NCBI RefSeq assembly: GCF_016411825.1
Contig: NZ_JAEKMH010000004.1
Span: forward strand, 186,001 to 250,000
Length of the DNA: 64,000 nt
Origin: Devosia sediminis
GTDB lineage: Bacteria > Pseudomonadota > Alphaproteobacteria > Rhizobiales > Devosiaceae
Direction: 5' to 3'
Positions 52,483-60,841 of this stretch are shown one piece after another; the first letter of the stretch is position 1; each line of letters opens with the position of its first letter. The translations under genes and the position numbers were made by a program. A model generated the notes under the pieces. That model was not told the DNA's origin, did not search any database, and saw nothing but the letters and a program-made list of their open reading frames with translations.

Positions 52483-54388
52483 GAACCTGCGTGACGATGA
52501 CGACGATCACGATCATGACGAGCAGAAGCTCGATCTGATCCAGAGAGCCAAGAACGCCGGCGCGCTCGTGCCGCTCGCATTGTTGCAGAATGCATTGGGC
52601 GCACGGGCCGGCATCTTCGAAACGGCACCCGCGCTGTGCGTCTCGATCCACCTGCCGTCCAGCGACTGGGTGGCTCCGATCGTCTCGGTGGCCCAGATGA
52701 TGGGTCGCTGGAGCAGGGTGATCGAGCCGACCGGCACGACGAGGAACAAGGATACCGCACACTCGGAGAGCATCACCAGGCTCGCGGCGGGCGGAAGGGT
52801 ACTTTGCGTGTCGACGCCGCAGCTGCCCCTCTCGCCGGTGGCCGCCGCGGCGGACATCGAGGTTAAGATCGACAAGATCGGCATTGCCGACGTCTCCCGA
52901 GCCATTCTCAATGCCACGGGTAGCCGTCCTCGGGGACTGAAATCCGAGGATATCGCTGGCGTAGGCCTTATCCAGGCCATGGCCGCCATCCGCGCCGACA
53001 CTACGGCCGCCTCTTGCCTCAAGCGCCTTCGTGCAGCCGGCACACCCGCTGCGGTCGATCCGCTGGTGCAGGCGGCCCCGCTGTTGTCCGAGCTGCGCGG
53101 GTATGGGGAAGTGGGGGCTTGGGGAGAGCGTCTGGTCAAGGATCTGGACCTGTGGCGCCGGGGTGAGCTGCCGATGTCCGCCATCCAGCGCAATGCAGTC
53201 CTGGCCGGTCCCCCGGGGGTCGGAAAGACGGCGTTCGTCCGCTCCCTCGCGAAGACCGCCAAAATCCCGCTCTTCGCCAGCTCCATGGGGACGTTGTTCG
53301 CGACGACTTCGGGCTATCTGGATTCTGTGATCAAAGGCATCGACGCACTGTTTGCGAACGCCAGCCGCGTCGCACCGGCGCTGATTTTCCTGGACGAGCT
53401 GGAAGGGATCCCCAGCCGCTCCACCCTGGATACCAGGCATGCGTCATGGTGGACGCCGGTGGTCAACCATTTCCTGACGGTGCTCGACGGTTCCACTTCG
53501 TCCGCCGCAGCCAATTTGATCGTGATCGGCGCGACAAACCACCCGGACCGACTCGATCCAGCGCTGGTGCGCCAAGGCCGGCTCGATCAGGTGCTGTGGA
53601 TCAGTCCACCCGACGAGACCGAGCTCGTCCATATCTATCGTCAGCACCTCGGTGCCGAGCTTGCGGACGCGGATCTGTCCGGTGTCGCTGCACTGTCGCT
53701 GGGTCATACCGGCGCGGACGTGGTGGGTTGGATCAAGAGCGCCAAGGCCATCGCCCGATCGCAAACCCGCCCGATGATGCTGGCCGACCTCGTCGAGGCG
53801 GTTTGCCCCACATCGTCTATGTCGCAGGAAGACAACTATCGCGTGGCGGTTCACGAAGCGGGCCATGCCGTGGCGGCCGACGTGCTCAACACCATGCAGG
53901 TGAAGAGCATCGCGTTGACCGGCGGTAGCATTGGGGGCCGCGTAATCTACGAAAAGGACTCCAAGCCGATCTTGAGCCTTCAGGACAATCTCGACTTCGT
54001 CGTTCAGCTTCTCGCAGGCCGGGCAGCGGAGGAGATGGTGTTCGGTACGGTGAGCGGCGGCGCGGGTGGCAGCAACGAAAGCGATCTTGCGCGGGCAAGT
54101 GCGCTGGTCGCATCATGTCACCTGTCTTGGGGACTTGGCGCTTCGTTGATGTTCATGGCCGAACCGCAGGATGCATTGGCGGTGGCCTTGCGCAATCCGA
54201 GCTTGATCCGCGCGTTGGATGCTCAACTCGCTGAACTCTACTCCAAGACGCTCGAACTGGTGCACGCGCATCGCTCGTCGATCCTTGCGGTGGCTGAATT
54301 GCTCGTCAGGGACCGAGCCATCTCGGGCGACCAGTTCGATCACCTCATGCGAGCACGGCCCATTCCGGTGGAGGAACGCGATGCGTGA
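52475..54388 (+). CDS. Soluble FtsH-like AAA+ metalloprotease 1
   Basis: A 637-residue fusion of AAA+ unfoldase and M41-type protease, as in FtsH, but with no transmembrane segment. Walker A is AGPPGVGKTAF (about 243-253), Walker B LIFLDELEG, sensor GATNHPDRLDPALVRQGRLDQ with the arginine finger, and the zinc site HEAGH (residues 460-464) with the third ligand Asp in SNESDLARA. An acidic N-terminal tract (RDDDDDHDHDE) and a ~200-residue helical domain replace FtsH's membrane anchor. Start ATG 52475; longer in-frame starts exist. Likely target: a soluble protein, unknown. Followed at once by a 65-residue gene (8-bp overlap). Confidence 0.82.
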   Translation: MFENLRDDDDDHDHDEQKLDLIQRAKNAGALVPLALLQNALGARAGIFETAPALCVSIHLPSSDWVAPIVSVAQMMGRWSRVIEPTGTTRNKDTAHSESITRLAAGGRVLCVSTPQLPLSPVAAAADIEVKIDKIGIADVSRAILNATGSRPRGLKSEDIAGVGLIQAMAAIRADTTAASCLKRLRAAGTPAAVDPLVQAAPLLSELRGYGEVGAWGERLVKDLDLWRRGELPMSAIQRNAVLAGPPGVGKTAFVRSLAKTAKIPLFASSMGTLFATTSGYLDSVIKGIDALFANASRVAPALIFLDELEGIPSRSTLDTRHASWWTPVVNHFLTVLDGSTSSAAANLIVIGATNHPDRLDPALVRQGRLDQVLWISPPDETELVHIYRQHLGAELADADLSGVAALSLGHTGADVVGWIKSAKAIARSQTRPMMLADLVEAVCPTSSMSQEDNYRVAVHEAGHAVAADVLNTMQVKSIALTGGSIGGRVIYEKDSKPILSLQDNLDFVVQLLAGRAAEEMVFGTVSGGAGGSNESDLARASALVASCHLSWGLGASLMFMAEPQDALAVALRNPSLIRALDAQLAELYSKTLELVHAHRSSILAVAELLVRDRAISGDQFDHLMRARPIPVEERDA

Positions 54389-54578
54389 GCGCCTCCTCGA
54401 TCTGCTCGAGCGCCTGGTAGGAGTGCAGGAGGCGCTTGGGGATGAGGCGTTCAATCTGGCCTGTCAACGCGCCAAGCTTGCAGTCGCCCGCGTGGCCATG
54501 GAGCACGCTACGAACCGTGCGACGCGAAAAGCGCTCCCTTCGACCGTCTCCGATGCCGCCAAGGAAAGCAGGCATTAA
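54381..54578 (+). CDS. 65-residue helical protein coupled to FtsH-like gene 1
   Basis: A Leu/Ala-rich helical protein (MRERLLDLLERLVGVQEALGDEAF; LACQRAKLAVARVAMEHAT). Its ATG lies inside the end of the protease gene (ATGCGTGA) with GAGGAACG upstream. May be an adaptor or substrate-selecting subunit of the protease; unknown. Confidence 0.6.
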   Translation: MRERLLDLLERLVGVQEALGDEAFNLACQRAKLAVARVAMEHATNRATRKALPSTVSDAAKESRH

Positions 54579-54606
54579 CCAAGTATCGACGCTATGATCT
54601 ATTTCC

Positions 54607-54631
54607 GATCAATTGATCTTTTTTAGATCAA
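54607..54631. promoter_or_regulatory. Overlapping palindromes upstream of the second protease module
   Basis: Perfect 12-bp palindrome GATCAATTGATC (54607-54618) overlapping an inverted repeat TTGATCT-TTTTT-AGATCAA (54613-54631), in an AT-rich gap 113 bp before the next ATG. It could be an operator, or the hairpin could help terminate the upstream transcript. Confidence 0.4.
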
Positions 54632-54743
54632 GATGGCGTGATACTGATTTCTTCGTCGGGCAAGGCCTTGACCATTATCGTGATCAACGCATGCATGCCC
54701 TTCGGCATCCGTGGCGACGCACCCCTTGACTTGGAGTTTAAAG

Positions 54744-55358
54744 ATGTTCGCCACATCTTTGGGCGGAGCGACGCCCCTTTTCGACCTCAACGACGCCAAG
54801 GCCTCGCGTCTGTTCCACGAGCACCGCAAGCTTGGCAACAACGCGAAGAACTATATCTCCGCGCATCCCAAGCTCATGGGTCTCGGGGACGATCCGGTGG
54901 TTCAGCACCTTCTTGCCAGCGCGGGCTTCAGCCCCGTGGACGCCTATGTGATCCGCCTGGCCGCCGAAGGACGCATGATCACCGCGATCTGCGTGCCGAC
55001 CCGCATCTGGCGGCATGAGGATTGTCGCCTCGAGTTGCACGAGGTGAAAAAGGAAGCGCGGGCCCTGCGCACCAACTGCATCCTGGTGCCGCAGCGCTGG
55101 CTGCGCGCCGAAACGCGCAGCGCCGTGGCCCGTGTCGTGGCGCAGGCGAGGAACACGCGCTTCACTCGCGCCCAGATGGATGCGGTCCTCGAACACCTGC
55201 GCAAGACCCGCATCAGCACCATTGCAGAGACCGCGCATGCCTTGGTCGACCACTCCGACCCCATCGGCGTCGTGCTGGCCATGGCCGGCCAGGGGATGGT
55301 CGACCTTGATCGCTCGACGCCGCTGCACCCCGGCACCTGGGCATCCACCCGCTTGTAG
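54744..55358 (+). CDS. Hypothetical protein preceding FtsH-like gene 2
   Basis: A 204-residue basic protein of unknown family. The stretch LELHEVKKEARALRTNCILVPQRWLR (about 107-132) has an E-x-K-bearing strand followed by a cofactor-free helix, vaguely like restriction-type nucleases, but no full active site is visible. The C-terminal half is helical. ATG 54744 behind TTGGAG. It lies 25 bp before the second protease gene and may be its partner. Confidence 0.5.
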   Translation: MFATSLGGATPLFDLNDAKASRLFHEHRKLGNNAKNYISAHPKLMGLGDDPVVQHLLASAGFSPVDAYVIRLAAEGRMITAICVPTRIWRHEDCRLELHEVKKEARALRTNCILVPQRWLRAETRSAVARVVAQARNTRFTRAQMDAVLEHLRKTRISTIAETAHALVDHSDPIGVVLAMAGQGMVDLDRSTPLHPGTWASTRL

Positions 55359-55383
55359 CCCGCAGACAGCTTCATCACAGAGA

Positions 55384-57327
55384 ATGATTTCGATGCGCAA
55401 GCTCACAGTCTTGAAGAATTCCACTCACCGCACCGATCAGGACACCTGCACTGCTGATCCGCGATCGCTCCTGGGCATCGCACTTGTCGAGGCAAGCCTG
55501 CCCCGTGCCGTTCTGGGGCGGCTCATCAATGGCGAGCAGTACGGCCTCGTGCTCGTCGTGCCGAGCCTGCACCATGCTCATATCGTGGAGGAAGGCCTCC
55601 GCCAGCTTCTCCCTGGGAACGCCGCGGTGTCGGTCACCGCATCCTGCCCCCCTGGCGAAGCCAGCACCCTTCTGTTGCACGCGCTGCAGCATGCACTGCC
55701 TGCCATTGCCATTATCACCCAGGGCGAGGAGGCCCCCATCGCCTTCGCAGCGTTGGCCGACTTGACCATTCGCGTGCGGGGACATGATGCGCGAATGGTC
55801 AGGACGACGATGCGCAAGGTTCTCGAACAGCCGATCCCGCGCTTCCCCAAGGACCTCGTGCTTCACCCTGATCCTGCCTTGGTCTGCCGCTGCATCCGTC
55901 ATGGTCTTGAGCCCGTCAGGATTGTGAGGGCCCTGCAGCGACTTGGTCAGTCCATCAACCAGACGGGGCACGAGCGGCTGCCGGACCTGGAGGACTGCAT
56001 CGAGTTCGGTATGGCTCGCGAATGGGGTCTTAGCGTCAAACGCGATATCGCGGCATGGCAGCAGGGTAAGCTGCCGGGCATCGATCTTGACACCGCATGT
56101 CTGCTTGTCAGCCCTCCGGGCAACGGCAAGACTTACTTCGCCAAGGTGCTTGCCCGCTCCCTTGGGCTTCCGTTGTTCGAAATCTCCATGGCCAGCATCT
56201 TCGACAACGACGGCTGTCTCAACGACGTTCTCAAAGCGCTTCGCGAGCAGTTCGATGCCGCAGCGGCCGCTGCACCGGCATTGTTGCTGCTCGACGAGAT
56301 CGACAGCTTCTCGAGGAGGGACGCCGCCGATAACAACCGCTCCTTCACGACAAGCATGATCAATGAGCTGCTCACCCTCCTCGATGGCGCTTCTGGACGT
56401 CTGCCGGGCCTTGTGGTCGTCGCGGCGACCAATCTGCCCGACTTCATCGACCCCGCTCTTCGTCGTCCTGGTCGATTGTCCCGGACGATCGAACTGCAGC
56501 CGCCCGACCGGGAGGGCCGAGAGCATGTCCTGCGCTTCCACCTGCGTGGAGAGCTCGAAGGCGAGGATCTCAGTCGGGTTCTCGACTTGACCGAAGGTGC
56601 CACATCGGCCGCCATCATGGATCTCGTTCGATCTGCCCGTCAGCAGGCCCGAGGGCTTGGCTCGCCTTTTGCGCTGGATCACATCGAAGCCGAACTGGCC
56701 GCATCCGATATCGAGGACGCAGCTCTTCTGGAACGCGTGGCTGTGCATGAGGCCGGCCACGCGATCGCCTGCCTGGTGCTGCCCGGCGCGCCAGTCTTGA
56801 ACAGCATATCCGTGCTTGGCAACGCGGGCTCGGCGGGACGTGTCCAGACCTTCGATCCACTTGGACCCGCAACACGGGCGACCTTGCAGGCTCGCATCAT
56901 GATGCTGTTGGCTGGCCGAGCCGCGGAAACCCTCGTTTTCGGCGATGATCCGAGCGACGGCGCCAATCTGGACCTGCGCATGGCCACAGCGCTTGCAGCA
57001 AGCATGCGCGCTCAGCTCGGCATGTCGTCGTCGCTGCTGTATCACCGGAACGTCGAGGACCTTCTGCTCAAAGACCCCGCTTTCGCTGACTGCATCGATG
57101 AGGACCTGCAGACCTTGCTCGATGCGGTCACGGGGGTTTTGGAGCAGCTATTGCCCCACTTGCACGCTCTGGCTGCAAGGCTTGTCGAAGAGCGTTTCTT
57201 GACACGCCATCAGGTCATCGACGTCTTCAACGCGACAACAATGAGCGAACGCGCCTCGCTGACGGGCGCCGCCACGCCACGTTCAGCGGCGTCCCGATAC
57301 GCGGCGGCCGAACCGATCTCGCCCTAG
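55384..57327 (+). CDS. Soluble FtsH-like AAA+ metalloprotease 2
   Basis: A 647-residue paralogue of the protease at 52475. Walker A SPPGNGKTYFAKVLARSLGLP (about 240-260), Walker B LLLLDEIDSFSRRD, sensor/finger AATNLPDFIDPALRRPGRLSR, and zinc motif HEAGH (residues 455-459) with Asp in NLDLRMA as likely third ligand. No transmembrane segment. The N-terminal 200 residues (ARMVRTTMRKVLEQPIP etc.) form an unknown helical domain. ATG 55384 is used; the frame is open upstream only by overlap with the preceding gene. The two FtsH-like genes together suggest a hetero-oligomer or two specificities. Confidence 0.82.
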   Translation: MISMRKLTVLKNSTHRTDQDTCTADPRSLLGIALVEASLPRAVLGRLINGEQYGLVLVVPSLHHAHIVEEGLRQLLPGNAAVSVTASCPPGEASTLLLHALQHALPAIAIITQGEEAPIAFAALADLTIRVRGHDARMVRTTMRKVLEQPIPRFPKDLVLHPDPALVCRCIRHGLEPVRIVRALQRLGQSINQTGHERLPDLEDCIEFGMAREWGLSVKRDIAAWQQGKLPGIDLDTACLLVSPPGNGKTYFAKVLARSLGLPLFEISMASIFDNDGCLNDVLKALREQFDAAAAAAPALLLLDEIDSFSRRDAADNNRSFTTSMINELLTLLDGASGRLPGLVVVAATNLPDFIDPALRRPGRLSRTIELQPPDREGREHVLRFHLRGELEGEDLSRVLDLTEGATSAAIMDLVRSARQQARGLGSPFALDHIEAELAASDIEDAALLERVAVHEAGHAIACLVLPGAPVLNSISVLGNAGSAGRVQTFDPLGPATRATLQARIMMLLAGRAAETLVFGDDPSDGANLDLRMATALAASMRAQLGMSSSLLYHRNVEDLLLKDPAFADCIDEDLQTLLDAVTGVLEQLLPHLHALAARLVEERFLTRHQVIDVFNATTMSERASLTGAATPRSAASRYAAAEPISP

Positions 57328-57374
57328 GCCCAACCAGATGCATTCCAGGATGGCCGGTCCAGCCGGCCATCTCC

Positions 57375-57390
57375 ACTGTACCGGTACAGT
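57375..57390. promoter_or_regulatory. KfrA-type operator upstream of the second KfrA gene
   Basis: Perfect 16-bp palindrome ACTGTACC/GGTACAGT, immediately followed by ACGGTACAC, ending 27 bp before ATG 57418. Same parts as the site at 42689, so the two KfrA-like proteins may bind each other's promoter. Confidence 0.6.
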
Positions 57391-57417
57391 ACGGTACACA
57401 ACACGGAGATCCAGCAA

Positions 57418-57972
57418 ATGAGTAACGAGATCGCCACGTTGGAACGCGTTCGAGACGCTGTGGCAGCACTCCGCCAAAGCGGCATTCAGGCTACGGCCGA
57501 GAACGTGATAAAGCGTATCGGCGGCGGCAGCAAGAGCACCGTGATTGGCCATCTGCGCGTGCTTCGGACTAAGCCCGTCGAGCCGGATGCTGTTCCGCCC
57601 GCTGTTGTGGAACTGGCCCGGTCCGCCCTCGCGGAAATCTACCAGGCCGGGGTGAAGGCTGAAGGAGAGCGTCTGCGCTCCCTGTCGGAGCGCCTGTCGC
57701 TGCTGCTTGAGGAGCAGGACGTTGAGCTGCAGGACCTGGCCGTCGAGAATGCGCGGCTCGAGAACGAGTTGAGCGGCCTTCGCGCAGCACACGAAACCCA
57801 AACCGGTGAGTGCGAGGATTTGCGGCGGCGACTTCTCGAGGCTGATCAACAGCTTCGTCTTTCGAGAAGCGAAGCCGACCTGGAACGGAACGAGCGCTCC
57901 GAAACCACCATAGCCAGGCTCGAAGCGTTGCTTTCGGATGCGACCGAAGCCCTGCAGGGCAAGAAGAAGTAG
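57418..57972 (+). CDS. KfrA-like DNA-binding protein 2
   Basis: A 184-residue protein with the KfrA N-terminal domain (about 8-55: ERVRDAVAALRQSGIQATAENVIKRIGGGSKSTVIGHLRV) and a long coiled coil (about 75-180, rich in Leu/Glu/Arg) as in plasmid KfrA. CGGAGATC precedes the ATG. It is shorter than the first KfrA (246) and lacks its C-terminal winged-helix-like part. Confidence 0.82.
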   Translation: MSNEIATLERVRDAVAALRQSGIQATAENVIKRIGGGSKSTVIGHLRVLRTKPVEPDAVPPAVVELARSALAEIYQAGVKAEGERLRSLSERLSLLLEEQDVELQDLAVENARLENELSGLRAAHETQTGECEDLRRRLLEADQQLRLSRSEADLERNERSETTIARLEALLSDATEALQGKKK

Positions 57973-58148
57973 ACCTGGAGAACGACACCCACGCTGGGTT
58001 CGATTGGGCACGCAAGCCAGAGCTCACGATGCCCGGCCGTGCCACCTCAGCGATAGCAGGGGTCTAACCGGTGCCTGCGAACGTCAAGACAGGTGCGCAA
58101 GGACCGTTCGCCGGCGAAGTGCCTTGGCTTGGTGCAGGACCACGATCC

Positions 58149-59303
58149 TTAGTCTGCCTCAATGCCCAACTGCTGACGTACCTCCCCACGCACCATCAGC
58201 TTGGAAAAACGTCTGTAATCGTTGAAGGTTCGCTGCCAACGCCCGGCGACGATCGAGGGATGTACCTCGGCCTTCCGTGCCACGTCCTTGATCCCTTCGC
58301 CTGTCATGTCCGCAGAATTCGCTAGCCGCCAGATGTTTGGGGGCACGAGCGCGTTCTGGGCGAAAGTATCTGCCTCCTGTTCGATCGCGTCATGACCCTT
58401 CAAGTCGAGATCGTCGACAATGATCGGGGCATCTTTCCCCAGGTGATGCGTTACGTGACAGAATTCATGGAGCAAGGTGAACCAGAAATTGTCCGCCCGA
58501 TCATGCCGTATGGTCAGGGCGATCACAGGGGTCCGGTCCGCTCTGCACATGGCTGCACCGTCGAGAAACGTGCCGGGAAGATGCGGTAAGGCCACGAAGG
58601 CAATGCCCCAACCAGCCAGCTTGGCACCCACCTGTGCGGGACCATTGTCGGCGCAGCTGAGCGCAGCGAGTTGTCGTGCCTCGTCCATTCCAAGGCCAGA
58701 CTGGGGCGGACCTACATCGAGCTGCTGGGACTTGATGACCGCCGCGGCGCACCACGCTTCCAGGGCGGCCAGATCCGTTTTCGCATTGGTCCTCTCGGTG
58801 CGGGTCTTGCGCATCAGAGGGATCGGTGACGAGTCTCCGAATGCGCGGCGAACAAATGCTCCGGCATCCTCTTTCGCCTTCATCAGGCGAAACGACCGAA
58901 GTGTTCGCAAAGCAGCAGGAGATGGCTCCATCCTGTCCTTGGGCAACTCCGCAGGCGAGCCGAGCAGGATTTCTGCCGGAATATGGAGATGGCGGTGGAG
59001 TGCCCTGATCATGTCGATGGTCAGGGATCTCGTGCCGGAAAGCACCTCCGAAACGCGGGCCCTCGAACCGATATAGCTCTCAAGATCCCGTGGTTTCAGG
59101 TTCTGCTGCTGCATCCTGAATTTGATCGCCTCAACGGGCGTTGGCGCGTGCCACTGATATTGGCGCTGATCCCATTTCTCGATGAGCGCCTGCAGGACCT
59201 CCAACTCATCCCGCTCATCCGGCGTCGGCGCCGCCATGAGTGCCTCGGCCCGTTCCAGAGCCTTTGCATAGTCGCCTTCACTGCGAATAGGGCGCACGAT
59301 CAA
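58149..59303 (-). CDS. HigA-type antitoxin fused to ImmA/IrrE-like metallopeptidase domain
   Basis: A 384-residue protein. Residues about 50-110 contain an XRE-type HTH as in HigA antitoxins (TPVEAIKFRMQQQNLKPRDLESYIG, then RVSEVLSGTRSLTIDMIRAL). The C-terminal half is an ImmA/IrrE-like zinc metallopeptidase with FTLLHEFCHVTHH (HExxH at about 279-283) and a downstream Glu in EQEADTFAQNAL. TTG start overlaps the toxin gene stop by 4 bp. Fusion of antitoxin and ImmA domain is seen in several TA loci; it probably represses the operon and inhibits the toxin. Confidence 0.8.
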   Translation of the reverse strand: MIVRPIRSEGDYAKALERAEALMAAPTPDERDELEVLQALIEKWDQRQYQWHAPTPVEAIKFRMQQQNLKPRDLESYIGSRARVSEVLSGTRSLTIDMIRALHRHLHIPAEILLGSPAELPKDRMEPSPAALRTLRSFRLMKAKEDAGAFVRRAFGDSSPIPLMRKTRTERTNAKTDLAALEAWCAAAVIKSQQLDVGPPQSGLGMDEARQLAALSCADNGPAQVGAKLAGWGIAFVALPHLPGTFLDGAAMCRADRTPVIALTIRHDRADNFWFTLLHEFCHVTHHLGKDAPIIVDDLDLKGHDAIEQEADTFAQNALVPPNIWRLANSADMTGEGIKDVARKAEVHPSIVAGRWQRTFNDYRRFSKLMVRGEVRQQLGIEAD

Positions 59304-59611
59304 GGTTTGCTTCTACTTTCTTTCCGCGAGGACGTTGCAGGCCGACATGGGCCCGCGGAGCGAACGAGGACCATCTGCGAATCATATTCGAACATGAGGA
59401 CGACGCAATGGTCTGCGTCGAGGTAGATAGTCACATGCTGGCCGTCGACGTCGGCAGTTGGGTAGTGACTCCGCACGGCCGCTTCGTCGTCCCAACAACC
59501 ATGCTCCAGCTCCGCGACGAGGGCTCGAGCAAAGCCGCCTAGCGCTGGATCGCTGGATGAGATGAAGCCCGTCAGCCTGCCTATCCCCATCAACTTCATG
59601 ACGAATCGCAT
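59300..59611 (-). CDS. HigB-like toxin of type II toxin-antitoxin pair
   Basis: A 103-residue basic protein encoded just before the HigA-type gene. The pattern WDDEAAVRSHYPTADVDGQHVTIYLDADHCVVLMFEYDSQMVLVRSAG (about 40-87) resembles HigB ribonucleases (strand VFNI..., Y-P-x-A-D), though the C-terminal part (RKESRSKP) is unusual. Gene order toxin-antitoxin with 4-bp overlap fits higBA. Starts at ATG 59611, ATG 59599 possible. The functional assignment is moderate. Confidence 0.6.
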   Translation of the reverse strand: MRFVMKLMGIGRLTGFISSSDPALGGFARALVAELEHGCWDDEAAVRSHYPTADVDGQHVTIYLDADHCVVLMFEYDSQMVLVRSAGPCRPATSSRKESRSKP

Positions 59612-59638
59612 ATCAGACTGCGTCGCACAAGTGAAATC

Positions 59639-59714
59639 GCTCCCATGGCGGGATCAATGTTGTTGCGCTCGCGCCAGACTCATGCCACGCTTACATTGCT
59701 CCCGCTGTGGGAGC
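59639..59714. promoter_or_regulatory. Pair of GCTCCC-N5-GGGANC dyads in front of the ubiquitin-like operon
   Basis: GCTCCCATGGCGGGATC (59639-59655) and GCTCCCGCTGTGGGAGC (59698-59714), both with 5-bp spacers, 59 bp apart, between the divergent toxin gene and the Ubl operon. The second is a perfect 6-bp inverted repeat 11 bp before ATG 59726, where a bound repressor (perhaps the HigA-type protein) could block expression. Confidence 0.45.
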
Positions 59715-59725
59715 GTTCATAAGGC

Positions 59726-60841
59726 ATGAAAATGATTGAAATCGAAAACAGCGCCGCGCTGGCTCGCGGCAGCAAGAAGACGACCATCTCGGTTGCCGGC
59801 ACCGATCTGGTGTTCCGTCCCGTTCAACTGGAGACCGACACCCCGACGGGGGGACAGATCGCCAAAGCCAGCGGGTTTTCCGACGATCAGCAGGCCCACG
59901 TTCTTCAGTGGCGCGAGGACAACGACCTCGAGGACCTGCGCCTCCACGAGGAGGCAAACCTCAGCAAGGGCACGCGCTTCATCGTTGCCCAGTCCAGCGG
60001 CACCGACCGGATCACCATCAACGGCGACCGAGTCGACTGGCCGGCGCCCGTGGTCTCCGGCGCGATCGTCCGCAAGCTGGGCGGCATCCCTCCCGACGAT
60101 CTGCTCTTCCTGGAGCGCCAGGACAAGCCCGACCGTTCGGTCATCGACGACGACCTCATTCCCATCGAGGGCGACGGTGTCGAGGCTTTCAAGAGCCGCA
60201 AGGCGGTTTGGGAGCTCTCGGTGCAAGGGGTCAAGATCACGTCCAACGTTCCAGAGATCGTTGCGGCCGATGCCCTGCTCAAGGCCGGGTTCGAGGATGC
60301 CGGCGCGTGGATCATCGTTCTCAAGGTCGAGGGGCAGCCCAAGCGCCAGCTTGCTGCGACGGACAAGATCGATCTGCGCACGCCCGGGATCGAGAAGATT
60401 CGCCTTACCCCCAAGCAGGTCGACAACGGCGAGGCGCGCACTGCGCCCCGCCGCGACTTCGACATTCTTCCGGTCGACTCGACCTATCTCGACAATCTCG
60501 GTTTCGCCTGGGAGACGATCCTGGAGGGCGGGCACCGCTGGTTGCTCATTGCCGACTACGCCGTGCCCGCCGGCTATCAGGCCAGCGCGGTGCAGCTGGC
60601 GCTGTTGGTGCCGCCGACATATCCACAAGCGGAGATCGACATGTTCTATGTCTACCCGCCTCTGGCCAGAACGGATGGCGGCGCCATTCCAAATCTGATG
60701 CAGCAGGTCATCGGCGGCATCACCTTCCAGACCTGGTCGCGTCACCGGGGTCAAGGCGCCGTCTGGAACCCCCGTCGCGATAACGTCGTCACCCACCTCG
60801 CTCTGGTCGAGTCGGCGATCGCCAAGGAGGTTGGAGAATGA
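59726..60841 (+). CDS. Triple ubiquitin-like domain protein fused to E2-like domain
   Basis: A 371-residue protein. Three beta-grasp-like modules of about 70 residues can be read (about 18-90 TTISVAGTDLVFRPVQ..., 93-160 DRITINGDRVDWPAP..., 161-235 VWELSVQGVKITSN...), followed by a prokaryotic E2-family-E-like domain from about 241 (FDILPVDSTYLDNLGFAWETI; VQLALLVPPTYPQAEIDMFYVYPPL; FQTWSRHRGQGAVWNPRRDN). The protein contains no cysteine, so the E2 part has no classical thioester residue. ATG 59726, ATGA overlap with the next gene. It is the modifier and E2-like module of a ubiquitin-like conjugation or defence operon. Confidence 0.78.
   Translation: MKMIEIENSAALARGSKKTTISVAGTDLVFRPVQLETDTPTGGQIAKASGFSDDQQAHVLQWREDNDLEDLRLHEEANLSKGTRFIVAQSSGTDRITINGDRVDWPAPVVSGAIVRKLGGIPPDDLLFLERQDKPDRSVIDDDLIPIEGDGVEAFKSRKAVWELSVQGVKITSNVPEIVAADALLKAGFEDAGAWIIVLKVEGQPKRQLAATDKIDLRTPGIEKIRLTPKQVDNGEARTAPRRDFDILPVDSTYLDNLGFAWETILEGGHRWLLIADYAVPAGYQASAVQLALLVPPTYPQAEIDMFYVYPPLARTDGGAIPNLMQQVIGGITFQTWSRHRGQGAVWNPRRDNVVTHLALVESAIAKEVGE

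Noticed and set aside
52208..53440. Upstream extension of the XRE frame to about 497 codons
   Set aside because: Only the last 86 codons read as protein (HTH); the extension is antisense to FtsH-like gene 1.
55375..57045. Long minus-strand frame opposite FtsH-like gene 2
   Set aside because: No protein-like features; the plus strand has Walker and HEAGH motifs across the same bases.
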